A DNA stretch of 64,000 nt from Komagataeibacter sucrofermentans DSM 15973 (GTDB lineage Bacteria > Pseudomonadota > Alphaproteobacteria > Acetobacterales > Acetobacteraceae), in assembly GCF_040581405.1 (NCBI RefSeq), contig NZ_CP137157.1, forward strand, positions 624,001 to 688,000. The letters are read 5' to 3'. Of the stretch, positions 16,400 through 25,249 are shown piece by piece. The notes beneath the pieces were generated by a model. The model did no database searches. It saw only the letters and a list, made by a program, of their open reading frames with translations, and was not told the DNA's origin. Every line of letters starts with the position of its first letter. Within the stretch, counting starts at the first letter, position 1. Both the position numbers and the translations under genes were made by a program.

Positions 16400-17521
16400 A
16401 TGAGCCGTTTATCCGCTACCCGTTTTTCCCGCCTCAAGGTCACTGTAACCGTGGGGCTGTGTGTCGGCCTTGGGGGCATGCAGGCGGCAAGGGCGCAATA
16501 TGTGGGGCAGGTCAGCTCCATCGTGGTCGATGCCCGCACCGGGGCCGTGCTGTCGCAGCAGGATTCGGACCTGCGTCGCTACCCCGCCAGCCTGACCAAG
16601 CTGATGACGCTTTACCTCGCTTTCAAGGCCGTGCGCACGGGGCAGGTTGCATTTAATCAGGAAATGCCGGTTTCGGTTCACGCCGCCTCGATGGAGCCCT
16701 CCAAGCTTGGCCTGCGTCCGGGTTCGCAGCTTACGGTGGAGCAGGCGGTGCTCGCACTGGTCACCAAGTCCGCCAATGACGCGGCCTGCGCGCTTGGCGA
16801 GTTCCTTGGCGGTGGTGACGAGACCCGCTTCGCCGCGATGATGACGCGCGAGGCCGGCAGGCTTGGCATGTATGACACCGTGTTCCGCAACGCGTCCGGC
16901 CTGCCCAACCCCGAGCAGATGACATCGGCGCGTGACCTCGCCATCCTGGCGCGCCACCTGATCGTGGATTATGGCGAGTACTATCATTATTTCGCGGTGC
17001 CGGGCTTCTATTTCCACGGGCGCGAAGTGCCCAACCATGATCCGATGCTCGGCGCCTATCCCGGCGCCGATGGCCTCAAGACCGGTTATACGGATGAGGC
17101 GGGGCATAACCTCGTCACCTCCGCCGTGCGCGACAACGTGCGCCTGATCGGCGTGGTGATGGGGGCGAAGTCCAATACGCGGCGCAACACCACCATGGCC
17201 GCCCTGCTTGACACGAGCTTTGCGGCCGAGGGCGTGGCCCCCGTGGCACGTCCTGCCACAAGGCCGCTGCTATTGGCGCGTGCGGGCGGCAGGTCTGCCC
17301 TCGGCCGCCATGGCATGACGCTGGCCTCCGCGCGGCTGCGGGCCGAGACAGCGGATGAAGTGGCCGAGGCCCCGGCCATTCCCGCCTCTTACACCCGCAT
17401 CCGGCGCGGGCATGGCACGGTGGTGCACGTGCACCCAGCCCCCGTGCGGGCGCATGTGCATCTGGTCAGCATGGGGCATGTGGCGCACGCCACGCACGCA
17501 CGCGCCAAGTCACGAAGCTGA
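16400..17521 (+). CDS. D-alanyl-D-alanine carboxypeptidase (penicillin-binding protein, S11 family)
   Basis: 373 aa periplasmic enzyme that trims the terminal D-Ala of peptidoglycan pentapeptides. Signal peptide of about 32 residues ([20 protein letters not shown]). The three active-site motifs are present: SLTK with Ser at about residue 64, SAN in [15 protein letters not shown], and KTG in [15 protein letters not shown]. The C-terminal 100 residues are Ala/Arg/His rich ([25 protein letters not shown]) and do not look like the beta-rich C-terminal domain and amphipathic anchor of E. coli PBP5, so membrane attachment is uncertain. The start is placed so the signal peptide begins at MSRLSATRF. 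Confidence 0.93.
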   Translation: MSRLSATRFSRLKVTVTVGLCVGLGGMQAARAQYVGQVSSIVVDARTGAVLSQQDSDLRRYPASLTKLMTLYLAFKAVRTGQVAFNQEMPVSVHAASMEPSKLGLRPGSQLTVEQAVLALVTKSANDAACALGEFLGGGDETRFAAMMTREAGRLGMYDTVFRNASGLPNPEQMTSARDLAILARHLIVDYGEYYHYFAVPGFYFHGREVPNHDPMLGAYPGADGLKTGYTDEAGHNLVTSAVRDNVRLIGVVMGAKSNTRRNTTMAALLDTSFAAEGVAPVARPATRPLLLARAGGRSALGRHGMTLASARLRAETADEVAEAPAIPASYTRIRRGHGTVVHVHPAPVRAHVHLVSMGHVAHATHARAKSRS

Positions 17522-17658
17522 CAGCACGCGTCGGGCAGGGTATAGAAGGCACGATTATCCATCCGGCGCGGCTGGCAGGCGGGTCAGGCGTGTTCCTGTT
17601 GTCCCTCTCATGACTGCGGGCGGGTGGTCATGCACAGATGACAGGAAAGGTTAGCGGC

Positions 17659-18465
17659 ATGGAAGGCGATATGCACGGCGGCGCGGTAAAGATTCACACG
17701 CCAGAAGACTTCGTGGGCATGCGGGCAGCGGGCCAGCTTGCCGCCCGCACGCTCGACATGATCACCCCGCACGTGCGCGAGGGGGTCACCACGGGCGAAC
17801 TCGACCGCCTCATTCATGATTACATGCTGGCCAATGATGCGGTGCCCGCCACGCTGGGCTATCGCGGCTACCCGGCCTCGAGCTGCATTTCGATCAATCA
17901 TGTCGTCTGCCACGGCATTCCGGGCGAAAAGACGCTGAAGGATGGCGACATCCTCAACATCGACGTGACCGTCATCCTTGATGGCTGGTACGGTGATACG
18001 AGCCGGATGTACACCGTGGGCAAGGTCAAGCTGCGCGCGCAGAAGCTGATCGAGGCGACCTACGAATCCCTCATGCTGGCCATTGATGCCGTGCGCCCCG
18101 GCGCGACGCTGGGCGATATCGGGCACATCATCCAGACCTATGCCGAGGCGCGGCGCTTTTCAGTGGTGCGTGATTTCTGCGGGCATGGAATCGGGCGCAC
18201 CTTCCACGCGCCGCCCAACGTGCTGCATTACGGCAACCCCGGCGAGGACCTGGTGCTGCGTCCGGGCATGTTCTTCACCATCGAGCCCATGCTCAATATC
18301 GGCCGCCCGGACGTGAAGATCCTTGAGGACAAATGGACCGCCGTGACGCGCGACCGTTCGCTGTCCGCCCAGTTCGAGCACATGATGGGTGTGACGGAGG
18401 ACGGGTGCGAGGTCTTCACCCTCTCGCCCGCAGGCTATACCTGCCCGCCCTATCCGCAGGCGTAA
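17659..18465 (+). CDS. map: Methionine aminopeptidase, type I
   Basis: 268 aa cytosolic enzyme that removes the initiator Met from nascent proteins. All five metal ligands can be placed: the two Asp in LNIDVTVILDGWYGDTSRMY, His in GHGIGRTFHAPP, Glu in MFFTIEPMLNIG and Glu in SAQFEHMMGVTEDG. The HGIPGEKTLKDGDILNIDV block is diagnostic of type Ia/b. Start chosen at 17659 because AGGAAAGG (17642-17649) is well placed; an ATG at 17638 is also in frame. Confidence 0.96.
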   Translation: MEGDMHGGAVKIHTPEDFVGMRAAGQLAARTLDMITPHVREGVTTGELDRLIHDYMLANDAVPATLGYRGYPASSCISINHVVCHGIPGEKTLKDGDILNIDVTVILDGWYGDTSRMYTVGKVKLRAQKLIEATYESLMLAIDAVRPGATLGDIGHIIQTYAEARRFSVVRDFCGHGIGRTFHAPPNVLHYGNPGEDLVLRPGMFFTIEPMLNIGRPDVKILEDKWTAVTRDRSLSAQFEHMMGVTEDGCEVFTLSPAGYTCPPYPQA

Positions 18466-18530
18466 TACGCTGCCCCCCGCCGCCGCGCGCGGGGGATAAG
18501 GATACCGACGACACCCGAGAGGAAACGCCC

Positions 18531-20306
18531 ATGCCTTCTGCCCGTGGCCCGCACTACCGCGCGCTCCTTCTTTCATGCTTTGTCGCCGCCCTGCCGGTGG
18601 CGGGGCAGGCCGCGGTGGTGGACCCGCTGGCATTTGAGAACACGCCGGGCGGGCAGGCCATCGGCATGGCCCCCACGCCGGGGCGCAATGGCATGGTGGT
18701 CGTAGCCCAGGATCTCGCGGCGCATGTAGGGGCCGATATTCTTGCGCGTGGCGGCAACGCGGTCGATGCCGCCGTTGCGGTGGGCTACGCCATGGCGGTG
18801 GTCTACCCCGCCGCGGGCAATATCGGCGGCGGCGGGTTCATGACCCTGCGCCTGCCCGACGGGCAGGCCACCTTTGTTGATTTCCGCGAACGCGCGCCGG
18901 GGGCGGCCACCGCCACCATGTATCAGGATGCGGCGGGCCACGTCCTTGCCGGGGCCTCCACCAGGGGGTGGAAGGCTGTTGCCATTCCCGGCACCGTGGC
19001 AGGGCTGGAGCAGGTGCATGACCGGTGGGGCAAGCTGCCGCGCGCGGATGTCATGGCGCCTGCCATAACGCTGGCGCGTGACGGGTTCATCCTCAAGCCC
19101 AGCGATGCGGACCTGCTGCATACCTCCACGGCGGCCTTTGCCAAAGATCCTTATGCCAGCAGGATATTCCTGCACCCCGATGGCACGCCGCTCATGGCGG
19201 GCGAGCGGCTGGTGCAGCCTGATCTTGCCCGCACGCTCGAGCGGATCGCGCGCAAGGGGGCCAGCGGCTTTTATGAAGGGCCGGTGGCGAAAGAGATCGT
19301 CAGAAGCAGCGAAAAGGGCGGTGGCATCCTGTCGCGCAAGGATTTTGCCAGTTACCACACCCGCATGATGGCGCCGCTGACCTGCGACTATCGCGGCTAT
19401 CATATTGATACGGCCCCGCCGCCGAGTGGTGGCGGTGTTGCGCTGTGCGAGATGCTCAACATCCTGTCGGGCTATGACATGCATGCGCTCGGGCTGCACA
19501 CGGCCGCGGGCGTGCAGCGCGAGGTCGAGGCCATGCGCCACGCCTATGCCGACCGGCAGGACCTTGGCGACCCCGCCTTCGTCAATAACCCGATCGCGCA
19601 CCTGACAGACCCGGCTTACGCAGCGCAGGTGCGCCAGCACCTGCCGGCGGGCCATGCCGTTTCCTCCGCCAGCCTGCGCCCCGGCGCGCCGGAAGGCGAG
19701 AAGGAGGAAACCACCCATTATTCCATCGCCGACCAGTCGGGCATGACGGTGGCCGTGACCTATACGCTCAATGGCTGGTTTGGCGCGGGCGTGGTGGCGG
19801 GCAGCACCGGCGTGGTCATGAATGACGAGATGGATGACTTCGCCACCCGGCCGGGCGAGCCGAACATGTTCGGTATCGTGGGCAGCCAGGCCAATGCCAT
19901 AGCCCCCGGCAAGACGCCGCTTTCCTCCATGGCGCCGACCATTGTTTCGCATGATGGCCAGCCCGCCATGGTGCTCGGCAGCCCCGGCGGCTCGCGCATT
20001 CCCACCATTATCCTGTCGGTGCTGACCGGCATGGTCGATTACGGGCTCGACGTGCAGCAGGCGGTCGACCTGCCGCGCATTCATGAGCAGTGGCAGCCCG
20101 ATGTGGTGCAGGTGGAACGCGGCGCGCTGTCGCCCGCTGTCATCCGCACGCTCACCCATGAAGGCTACACGGTGGAGGAACATGCGCCCTGGGGTGTTGC
20201 CGAGAGCATTCTCGTTGGTGGCCCGCGCATCGGCAAGGTAGGACAGGCGCGTTATTATGGCGGAGCCGACCTGCGCCACCAGTCCGGCGCGGCCGTGGGG
20301 GAATAA
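18531..20306 (+). CDS. ggt: Gamma-glutamyltransferase (glutathione hydrolase)
   Basis: 591 aa periplasmic Ntn-hydrolase that cleaves or transfers the gamma-glutamyl group of glutathione. It has a signal peptide (ALLLSCFVAALPVAGQAAV), the large-subunit core GGNAVDAAVAVGYAMAVVYPAAGNIGGGGFM with VDFRERAP, and the autocleavage site TTHYSIAD with the catalytic Thr near residue 394. The lid and glycine loop are GSTGVVMNDEMDDF and SSMAPTIV followed by LGSPGGSRI. The ATG is preceded by GAGAGGAAACG. The frame is open further upstream, overlapping map, but that part has no family character. Confidence 0.96.
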   Translation: MPSARGPHYRALLLSCFVAALPVAGQAAVVDPLAFENTPGGQAIGMAPTPGRNGMVVVAQDLAAHVGADILARGGNAVDAAVAVGYAMAVVYPAAGNIGGGGFMTLRLPDGQATFVDFRERAPGAATATMYQDAAGHVLAGASTRGWKAVAIPGTVAGLEQVHDRWGKLPRADVMAPAITLARDGFILKPSDADLLHTSTAAFAKDPYASRIFLHPDGTPLMAGERLVQPDLARTLERIARKGASGFYEGPVAKEIVRSSEKGGGILSRKDFASYHTRMMAPLTCDYRGYHIDTAPPPSGGGVALCEMLNILSGYDMHALGLHTAAGVQREVEAMRHAYADRQDLGDPAFVNNPIAHLTDPAYAAQVRQHLPAGHAVSSASLRPGAPEGEKEETTHYSIADQSGMTVAVTYTLNGWFGAGVVAGSTGVVMNDEMDDFATRPGEPNMFGIVGSQANAIAPGKTPLSSMAPTIVSHDGQPAMVLGSPGGSRIPTIILSVLTGMVDYGLDVQQAVDLPRIHEQWQPDVVQVERGALSPAVIRTLTHEGYTVEEHAPWGVAESILVGGPRIGKVGQARYYGGADLRHQSGAAVGE

Positions 20307-20320
20307 GCGTGATTTTTTTG

Positions 20321-20345
20321 CCCGCCCCCTTGTGCATGGGGCGGG
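20321..20345. terminator. GC-rich hairpin between ggt and the SRP RNA gene
   Basis: CCCGCCCC (20321-20328) and GGGGCGGG (20338-20345) form a perfect 8-bp stem with a 9-base loop, 14 bp after the ggt stop. There is no T tract behind it, so it is a weak terminator candidate. TTGTGC in and after the loop (20330-20335), spaced 17 bp from GTTAGA (20353-20358), could instead be part of the SRP RNA promoter, with a start near 20366. Both readings are tentative. Confidence 0.35.
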
Positions 20346-20365
20346 TGTATGTGTTAGAACCCGCT

Positions 20366-20461
20366 CGGGAGATCGGTTGTAGACGGATACCTTGCTAACC
20401 TGGTCAGATCCGGAAGGAAGCAGCCATAGTGAGTTTCGTCCGGGTTATGGCCGGTCTCTCA
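20366..20461 (+). ncRNA. ffs: Signal recognition particle RNA, small bacterial (4.5S) type
   Basis: The universally conserved domain IV tetraloop region GGTCAGATCCGGAAGGAAGCAGCC lies at 20402-20425 (split here as GGTCAG, GGAAGGAAGCAGCC). The 5' end GGGAGATCGG (20367-20376) pairs with the 3' end CCGGTCTCTC (20451-20460) with only G-U wobbles, closing a hairpin of about 95 nt without an Alu domain. Location directly upstream of dnaX is the usual alphaproteobacterial arrangement. Ends are estimated from the closing stem. Confidence 0.95.
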
Positions 20462-20531
20462 CCTGAAACACGTTTCTGTGCCGCCATCGCGCCGCGTACG
20501 TCATGGCCACTTCTCCAGCCCGGATGCATCA

Positions 20532-22532
20532 ATGACCGTTTCGTCGGATCAGGATCGTTCCGAGGAGGCCGGGCTGCCTGCACCGCCCGCAGATGGCCCC
20601 GGCCTGTTTGGTGACACCCCCCCGCCATCGGCGCCCCCCGCCGTAGCTGATGCCGCACCCGCCGCGCCTTACCGCGTGCTGGCCCGCAAATATCGCCCCA
20701 CCACATTCGATGACCTGATCGGTCAGGAAACCACAGTCCGCATCCTGCGCAACGCCTTTGCGCTCGGGCGTGTGGCGCATGCCTTCATGCTGACCGGCGT
20801 GCGTGGCGTGGGCAAGACCACCACGGCGCGCATCATTGCCCGTGCGCTCAACTGCACCGGGCCTGATGGCAATGGTGGCCCCACGGCGGACCCGTGCGGC
20901 GTGTGCCCCAACTGCGTGGCTATCCTCGCCGACCGCCACCCCGATGTGCTGGAGATGGATGCCGCCTCGCGCACCGGCGTGGACGACGTGCGCGAGATCA
21001 TCGAGGCGACCCGTTTCCGTCCCATGCAGGGGCGCATGAAGGTCTTCATCATCGATGAGGTCCACATGCTCTCGCGCAACGCGTTCAACGCGCTGCTCAA
21101 GACGCTGGAAGAACCGCCCGCGCAGGTTACCTTCATCTTCGCCACGACCGAACTGCGCAAGGTGCCGGTCACCGTGCTGTCACGGTGCCAGACATTTGCG
21201 CTGCGCCGCGTGCCGCAGGTGGAACTCGCCGCCCATTTCGACCGCGTGGCCCGCGCCGAAAACGTCACCTTCACTCCCGATGCGCTGGCCCTGATCGCGC
21301 GCGCGGCTGATGGCTCGGTGCGTGATGGGCTGTCGCTGCTCGATCAGGCCATAGCCCAGGGCACGCTTGATGGCGAGGGCGGCACGGATGCAGCCCCCAT
21401 CGGGCTGGACCTTGTGGCGGGCATGCTCGGCCTGGCCGATCGCGGGCTGGTGTTCGACCTGCTCGATGCCGTGCTGGAAGGCCGCCCCGAGCGCGCGCTG
21501 GCCATTACCGGCGATGTTTATGAGCGCGGCGGCGATCTGGGCGTGATGCTCGGCGATGTGCTGGAACTTGTGCATACCGTTTCGCGCCTCAAGGCCATTC
21601 CCGCCCTGCGCGACAACCCCGAGATGCCCGAGGCCGAGCGCCAGCGCGGTTCTGCGCTGGCCGAGCGCGTGCCGGTGCCGGTGCTGGGCCGCACCTGGCA
21701 GATGCTGCTCAAGGGCGTGGCTGAGGTCGAGCAGGCGCCTGACCGCAGGCAGGCTGCCGAGATGGTGCTGATCCGCCTGTGCTACGTGGCTGACCTGCCG
21801 CCGCCGGGCGACCTCGTGCGCCGCGTGCTGGGGCAGGATGCCGCCGCCGCACCCGTGCAGGTTTCCGCATCACCTGCCGGGCCCACGGGTGGCGGCGTGC
21901 AGGCAGGCGCATCGTCCAGTGTCACAACGGGGCCAGAGGGGGGTGGTGGCGGCGCGATCCGCATGGTGGCCAATGGTGGCGTGCGGGTGGATGCCATGCC
22001 GCAGCACGCGCCCGATATGGGCCGGGTGGAGGATGAGGCGCTTGCGCCTTCGCCACGCACATGGCGCGAGACGCTGGCGCTTGTGTCCGGGCGGGACGCC
22101 ATGCTGCACGGCCATCTTTATCATGCGGTGCATCTTGTTGCGTTTGCGCCGCCGCTGATCACGATCCGGGTGGAGCGCAACAGCCTGCCCGGCCTGGCCC
22201 GGCGGCTCGAAACCTTCCTGCGCGACATGACGGGCGATGCCACATGGCAGGTCCGTCAGTCCGAGGAGGAAGGCGAGGCCACGATTGCCGAGCAGGGCGC
22301 CGAGATCATCGAGTTGTACCGTGCGCAGGCCGAGGCCCATCCGCTGGTGCAGGCGGTGCTCGCGGTCTTCCCCACCGCCCGGCTTGGCGCCGTGACCGAT
22401 CATGCGCTTGATGATTACGGCCTGCCACCCGAAGAACTGGCGCTAGAAAGTCTGGCGCCAGACCTCGAATTCGCCCCTCTTGATGCCGATCTGGTAGAAG
22501 AGGATGATCTGGATGCAGATGATTTTGCCTGA
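20532..22532 (+). CDS. dnaX: DNA polymerase III subunit gamma/tau
   Basis: 666 aa clamp-loader ATPase. After a Pro-rich N-terminal extension of about 45 residues comes YRVLARKYRPTTFDDLIGQE, Walker A GVRGVGKTT near residue 89, the zinc knuckle with four Cys (CTGPDG...CGVCPNC, about 107-128), Walker B FIIDEVHML and the sensor-1/SRC finger TVLSRCQTFALRR. The C-terminal tau-like domain ends in an acidic tail (DADLVEEDDLDADDF). No obvious slippery frameshift heptamer was noted, so only full-length product is proposed. Followed at 15 bp by ybaB. Confidence 0.96.
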   Translation: MTVSSDQDRSEEAGLPAPPADGPGLFGDTPPPSAPPAVADAAPAAPYRVLARKYRPTTFDDLIGQETTVRILRNAFALGRVAHAFMLTGVRGVGKTTTARIIARALNCTGPDGNGGPTADPCGVCPNCVAILADRHPDVLEMDAASRTGVDDVREIIEATRFRPMQGRMKVFIIDEVHMLSRNAFNALLKTLEEPPAQVTFIFATTELRKVPVTVLSRCQTFALRRVPQVELAAHFDRVARAENVTFTPDALALIARAADGSVRDGLSLLDQAIAQGTLDGEGGTDAAPIGLDLVAGMLGLADRGLVFDLLDAVLEGRPERALAITGDVYERGGDLGVMLGDVLELVHTVSRLKAIPALRDNPEMPEAERQRGSALAERVPVPVLGRTWQMLLKGVAEVEQAPDRRQAAEMVLIRLCYVADLPPPGDLVRRVLGQDAAAAPVQVSASPAGPTGGGVQAGASSSVTTGPEGGGGGAIRMVANGGVRVDAMPQHAPDMGRVEDEALAPSPRTWRETLALVSGRDAMLHGHLYHAVHLVAFAPPLITIRVERNSLPGLARRLETFLRDMTGDATWQVRQSEEEGEATIAEQGAEIIELYRAQAEAHPLVQAVLAVFPTARLGAVTDHALDDYGLPPEELALESLAPDLEFAPLDADLVEEDDLDADDFA

Positions 22533-22547
22533 GGAGAGACACGGAAC

Positions 22548-22871
22548 ATGAAAAATCTTGCCGGCCTGATGAAACAGGCCACCCAGATGCAGGCCCGCAT
22601 GGAAGAAATGCAGGCCAAGCTTGAAGACATGGTCATTGAAGGCAGCGCGGGCGCTGGCATGGTCACGCTGACCATGAACGGCAAGGGCGACATGAAGTCG
22701 ATCACCATCGACCCCAAGCTGGCCGATCCCGGTGAGATGGAAATGCTGCAGGATCTGATCCTTGCCGCCAGCGCCGATGCCCGCAAGAAGCTCGACGCCA
22801 CTGCCAGCGAGGAAATGAAGAAGGTCACTGGTGGCCTGAACCTGCCGGGCGGGATGAAATTCCCGTTCTGA
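22548..22871 (+). CDS. ybaB: YbaB/EbfC family nucleoid-associated protein
   Basis: 107 aa DNA-binding protein of the YbaB fold. The family pattern is complete: N-terminal helix [25 protein letters not shown], strands with [27 protein letters not shown], and the C-terminal [48 protein letters not shown] precedes the ATG. The conserved dnaX-ybaB-recR order links it with replication and repair genes. Confidence 0.96.
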   Translation: MKNLAGLMKQATQMQARMEEMQAKLEDMVIEGSAGAGMVTLTMNGKGDMKSITIDPKLADPGEMEMLQDLILAASADARKKLDATASEEMKKVTGGLNLPGGMKFPF

Positions 22872-22893
22872 GCCATGGCGCGGGAGGGGATGC

Positions 22894-23490
22894 ATGAGCG
22901 GGCGGGGTGAGATTGACCGGCTGGTGACCCTGCTGGGCCGCCTGCCGGGGCTCGGGCCCCGCTCGGCCCGCCGGGCGGCGCTGGCCCTGCTGCGCCAGCC
23001 CCATGCCCGCATGCTGCCGCTTGCACAGGCCATGGAGCAGGCGGCGCGCGCCGTGCGCACCTGCTCGACCTGCGGCAATCTGGACACGACCGATCCCTGC
23101 GCCATCTGCGCCGACCCCACCCGCGATGCGGGGCTGGTGTGCGTGGTGGAGAATGTAGGTGATTTGTGGGCGCTCGAGCGCGCGGGCGTGCATCGCGGCG
23201 TGTATCAGGTGCTTGGCGGCACACTGTCGGCCCTATCCGGCATCGGGCCGGATGACCTGAACGTGCAGCCGTTGCTTGACCGCATTGCCCAAGGCGGCGT
23301 GCGCGAAGTGATCCTGGCCTTGGGTGCCACGGTGGAAGGGGCCACCACCATGCACTGGCTGCATGAACGGCTGGCTCGGTTCGACATCAAGATCAGCCGT
23401 GTGGGGCAGGGCGTGCCGGTAGGGGGCGCGCTTGATGTGCTTGATGATGGCACGCTGGCCGCCGCCATCATGGCGCGCAGGCCCGCATGA
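22894..23490 (+). CDS. recR: Recombination protein RecR
   Basis: 198 aa member of the RecFOR pathway that loads RecA at gaps. Helix-hairpin-helix region LVTLLGRLPGLGPRSARRAALALL, C4 zinc finger (CSTCGNLDTTDPCAICADPTRD), then the Toprim domain VCVVENVGDLWALERAGVHRGVYQVLGGTLS and a C-terminal block with VILALGATVEGATTMHWLHERL and SRVGQGVPVGGALDVLDDGTL. A strong GGGAGGGGA Shine-Dalgarno lies at 22882-22890. The stop overlaps the next gene's start (ATGA). Confidence 0.96.
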   Translation: MSGRGEIDRLVTLLGRLPGLGPRSARRAALALLRQPHARMLPLAQAMEQAARAVRTCSTCGNLDTTDPCAICADPTRDAGLVCVVENVGDLWALERAGVHRGVYQVLGGTLSALSGIGPDDLNVQPLLDRIAQGGVREVILALGATVEGATTMHWLHERLARFDIKISRVGQGVPVGGALDVLDDGTLAAAIMARRPA

Positions 23491-24266
23491 GCATGGTCTG
23501 GCCCGTGCCTGCCGGTATGCCGCGCGTAGCCCTTGTTACCGGCGGGGCGGCCCGTCTTGGCCGCGCCATTGCGCTGGAACTGGCGCGCGCGGGCTTTGAT
23601 GTTGCGCTGCATTACAACACCTCCGCACAGGCGGCGGAACAGACCGCCGCCGGGATCCACGCGCTGGGCCGCAGGGCCGTGCTGCTGCCCGCCGATCTGG
23701 CGCAGGAGACAATGGTCACGCCGCTCATGGCCGAGGCGACCCGCAAGCTTGGCCCGGTGGGCGTGCTGGTCAACAACGCCAGCGTGTTCATGCGCGATGA
23801 ATGGGACAGCGCGACAAGGGCAGGGTGGGATGCCCACATGGAGCCCAACACCCGCGCGCCGTTCGTGCTGATGCAGGAATTCGCCCGCCTGCTGCCCGAG
23901 AGCGCGCAGGGCATGGTGCTGAACATGCTTGATGAGCGCGTATGGTCGCTCACGCCTCATTTTGTCAGCTATACCGTGTCCAAGGCGGCGTTGTGGACCC
24001 TGACGCAGACCATGGCGCTCGCACTTGCTCCACGCCAGATTCGCGTCAACGCCATCGGTCCCGGCCCCGTGCTGCCCACGCCAAGGCAGACGGCGGAACA
24101 GTTTGCCCGCCAGTGCGCTTCCGTGCCGCTAGGCCAGGGTGCAACACCCGATGAGATCGCGCGCGCGGCCCTGTCGCTTGTGTGCCTGCCATCGGTTACC
24201 GGGCAGATGCTCGCCCTTGATGGCGGACAGCACATGCAGTGGTCGCCCGCCCCCCCCGTGCGCTGA
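23487..24266 (+). CDS. SDR oxidoreductase, pteridine reductase/FolM-like
   Basis: 259 aa short-chain dehydrogenase. The cofactor motif VTGGAARLGRAIALELA contains the Arg typical of the pteridine reductase/dihydromonapterin reductase group (TGxxxRxG) in place of the usual Gly. Also present: VLVNNASVFMRD, catalytic YTVSK and RVNAIGPGPVLP. The gene is coupled to recR by ATGA and lies 26 bp upstream of folB, so a role in pterin reduction (FolM or PTR-like) is a reasonable inference from motif and context. Substrate not proven. Confidence 0.82.
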   Translation: MSMVWPVPAGMPRVALVTGGAARLGRAIALELARAGFDVALHYNTSAQAAEQTAAGIHALGRRAVLLPADLAQETMVTPLMAEATRKLGPVGVLVNNASVFMRDEWDSATRAGWDAHMEPNTRAPFVLMQEFARLLPESAQGMVLNMLDERVWSLTPHFVSYTVSKAALWTLTQTMALALAPRQIRVNAIGPGPVLPTPRQTAEQFARQCASVPLGQGATPDEIARAALSLVCLPSVTGQMLALDGGQHMQWSPAPPVR

Positions 24267-24292
24267 CCCTCTCCCGACTGACAGGAAGAACC

Positions 24293-24691
24293 ATGTCCGT
24301 ATTCCCGCCGTGGAATGAACCCGACCACCTGCGCTGCCTGTTCGTGCGCAATATGGTGCTTGATGCCCGTATCGGCGTGTTTGAACACGAGCAGGGCGTG
24401 ACCCAGCGCATTCGCGTCAATGTGATGTTTGGCGTGCCCGACAGCGCCTCGCTGGAGGTGGGGGCGGATGATCTGGCCCGCACTGTATCATATGAACGTG
24501 TGGTGCTGCTGGTGCGCGAACTGGTGGGGCAAGGGCACATAGCCCTGGTAGAAACGCTGGCCGAGCGAATCGCGGCTGGCGTGCTGGCGGAAAAGCGCGT
24601 GCGCATCACGCGCGTCAGCATCGAAAAACTCGACATTTTCGATGATGCCGAATCGGTTGGCGTCGAGATCGAGCGCCGCAACCCCGCCTGA
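24293..24691 (+). CDS. folB: Dihydroneopterin aldolase
   Basis: 132 aa folate-pathway enzyme converting dihydroneopterin to hydroxymethyl-dihydropterin and glycolaldehyde. Family blocks: CLFVRNMVLDARIGVFEHEQGVTQRIRVNVMFGVP, the TVSYERVVLLVRELV segment, LVETLAERIAAGVL with the conserved Glu, and VSIEKLDIFDDAESVGVEIER. The ATG at 24293 has AGGAAGAA just upstream; the open frame before it overlaps the SDR gene and is spurious. Confidence 0.93.
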   Translation: MSVFPPWNEPDHLRCLFVRNMVLDARIGVFEHEQGVTQRIRVNVMFGVPDSASLEVGADDLARTVSYERVVLLVRELVGQGHIALVETLAERIAAGVLAEKRVRITRVSIEKLDIFDDAESVGVEIERRNPA

Positions 24692-24694
24692 TGC

Positions 24695-24723
24695 AAAAAC
24701 GGCCCGGAGCGTGCTCCGGGCCG
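24695..24723 (-). terminator. Terminator of the TIGR02300 gene
   Basis: GGCCCGGAGC-GT-GCTCCGGGCC stem (24701-24722). On the minus strand it is followed by GTTTTTGC, a short T tract, so it best serves the minus-strand gene ending at 24731. It also lies directly behind folB and may stop transcripts from both sides. Confidence 0.8.
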
Positions 24724-24730
24724 GTCAGGC

Positions 24731-25069
24731 TCAGTTGTCGTGGTCGTCCTTGTCGGTTTTTACGTCGATGTCAGCGCTGCTGATGTCGTCGTCATCATCG
24801 TCGTCAAGGCCTGCGTCATCCGGCAGAACGGCGTCGGAATCCTCATCCGCATCGGCGTCGAGATCGACATCCACGTCGTTATCGACCGCGTTCTCGCCGG
24901 TCTTGGGCTTGGATTCGGGGGCAGCTTCCACCGGGCGGCGCAGGCGGGGCAGTTCCACGGGCTGTTCAGCGCCGCATTTGGGGCAGACGGCCGGATTCTT
25001 GTTCAGATCGTAGAAACGGGCGCTGCAGGAGACACAGACACGTTTGGTGCCGAGGTTGGACTGAGCCAT
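24731..25069 (-). CDS. TIGR02300 family zinc-ribbon protein with acidic tail
   Basis: 112 aa. The N-terminal 40 residues form a zinc ribbon (CVSCSARFYDLNKNPAVCPKCG: two CxxC pairs 14 residues apart), preceded by the family's MAQSNLGTKR start. The rest is an extremely acidic, low-complexity tail of Asp, Glu and Val (for example DNDVDVDLDADADEDSD and GLDDDDDDDISSADIDV). TIGR02300 proteins occur in Alphaproteobacteria and have no assigned function; the zinc ribbon suggests nucleic-acid or protein binding. Divergent from aroA, convergent with folB. Confidence 0.88.
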   Translation of the reverse strand: MAQSNLGTKRVCVSCSARFYDLNKNPAVCPKCGAEQPVELPRLRRPVEAAPESKPKTGENAVDNDVDVDLDADADEDSDAVLPDDAGLDDDDDDDISSADIDVKTDKDDHDN

Positions 25070-25249
25070 CTTGAACCTGTCGATCCTGTTTTTAATGATG
25101 AATGGAGCCACCGTATCCGGAAGTGGCAAAAGGCGCAGCCCCATGCCAGTTTGCGCGGCTGATGTCAAACATTGCCCCCGCATCCCGGCATCCCGATCAT
25201 GCCGATCTGTGATTGACTTTGTCACCCGGAATACGGAATGGGATGCGTT

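Noticed and set aside
18466-18530. C- and G-rich stem between map and ggt as terminator
   Set aside because: GC runs can pair but there is no T tract, and the ggt ribosome site follows at once, suggesting read-through.
18573-20279. 568-codon open frame on the minus strand
   Set aside because: Antisense shadow of ggt with low-complexity composition and no recognisable motif.
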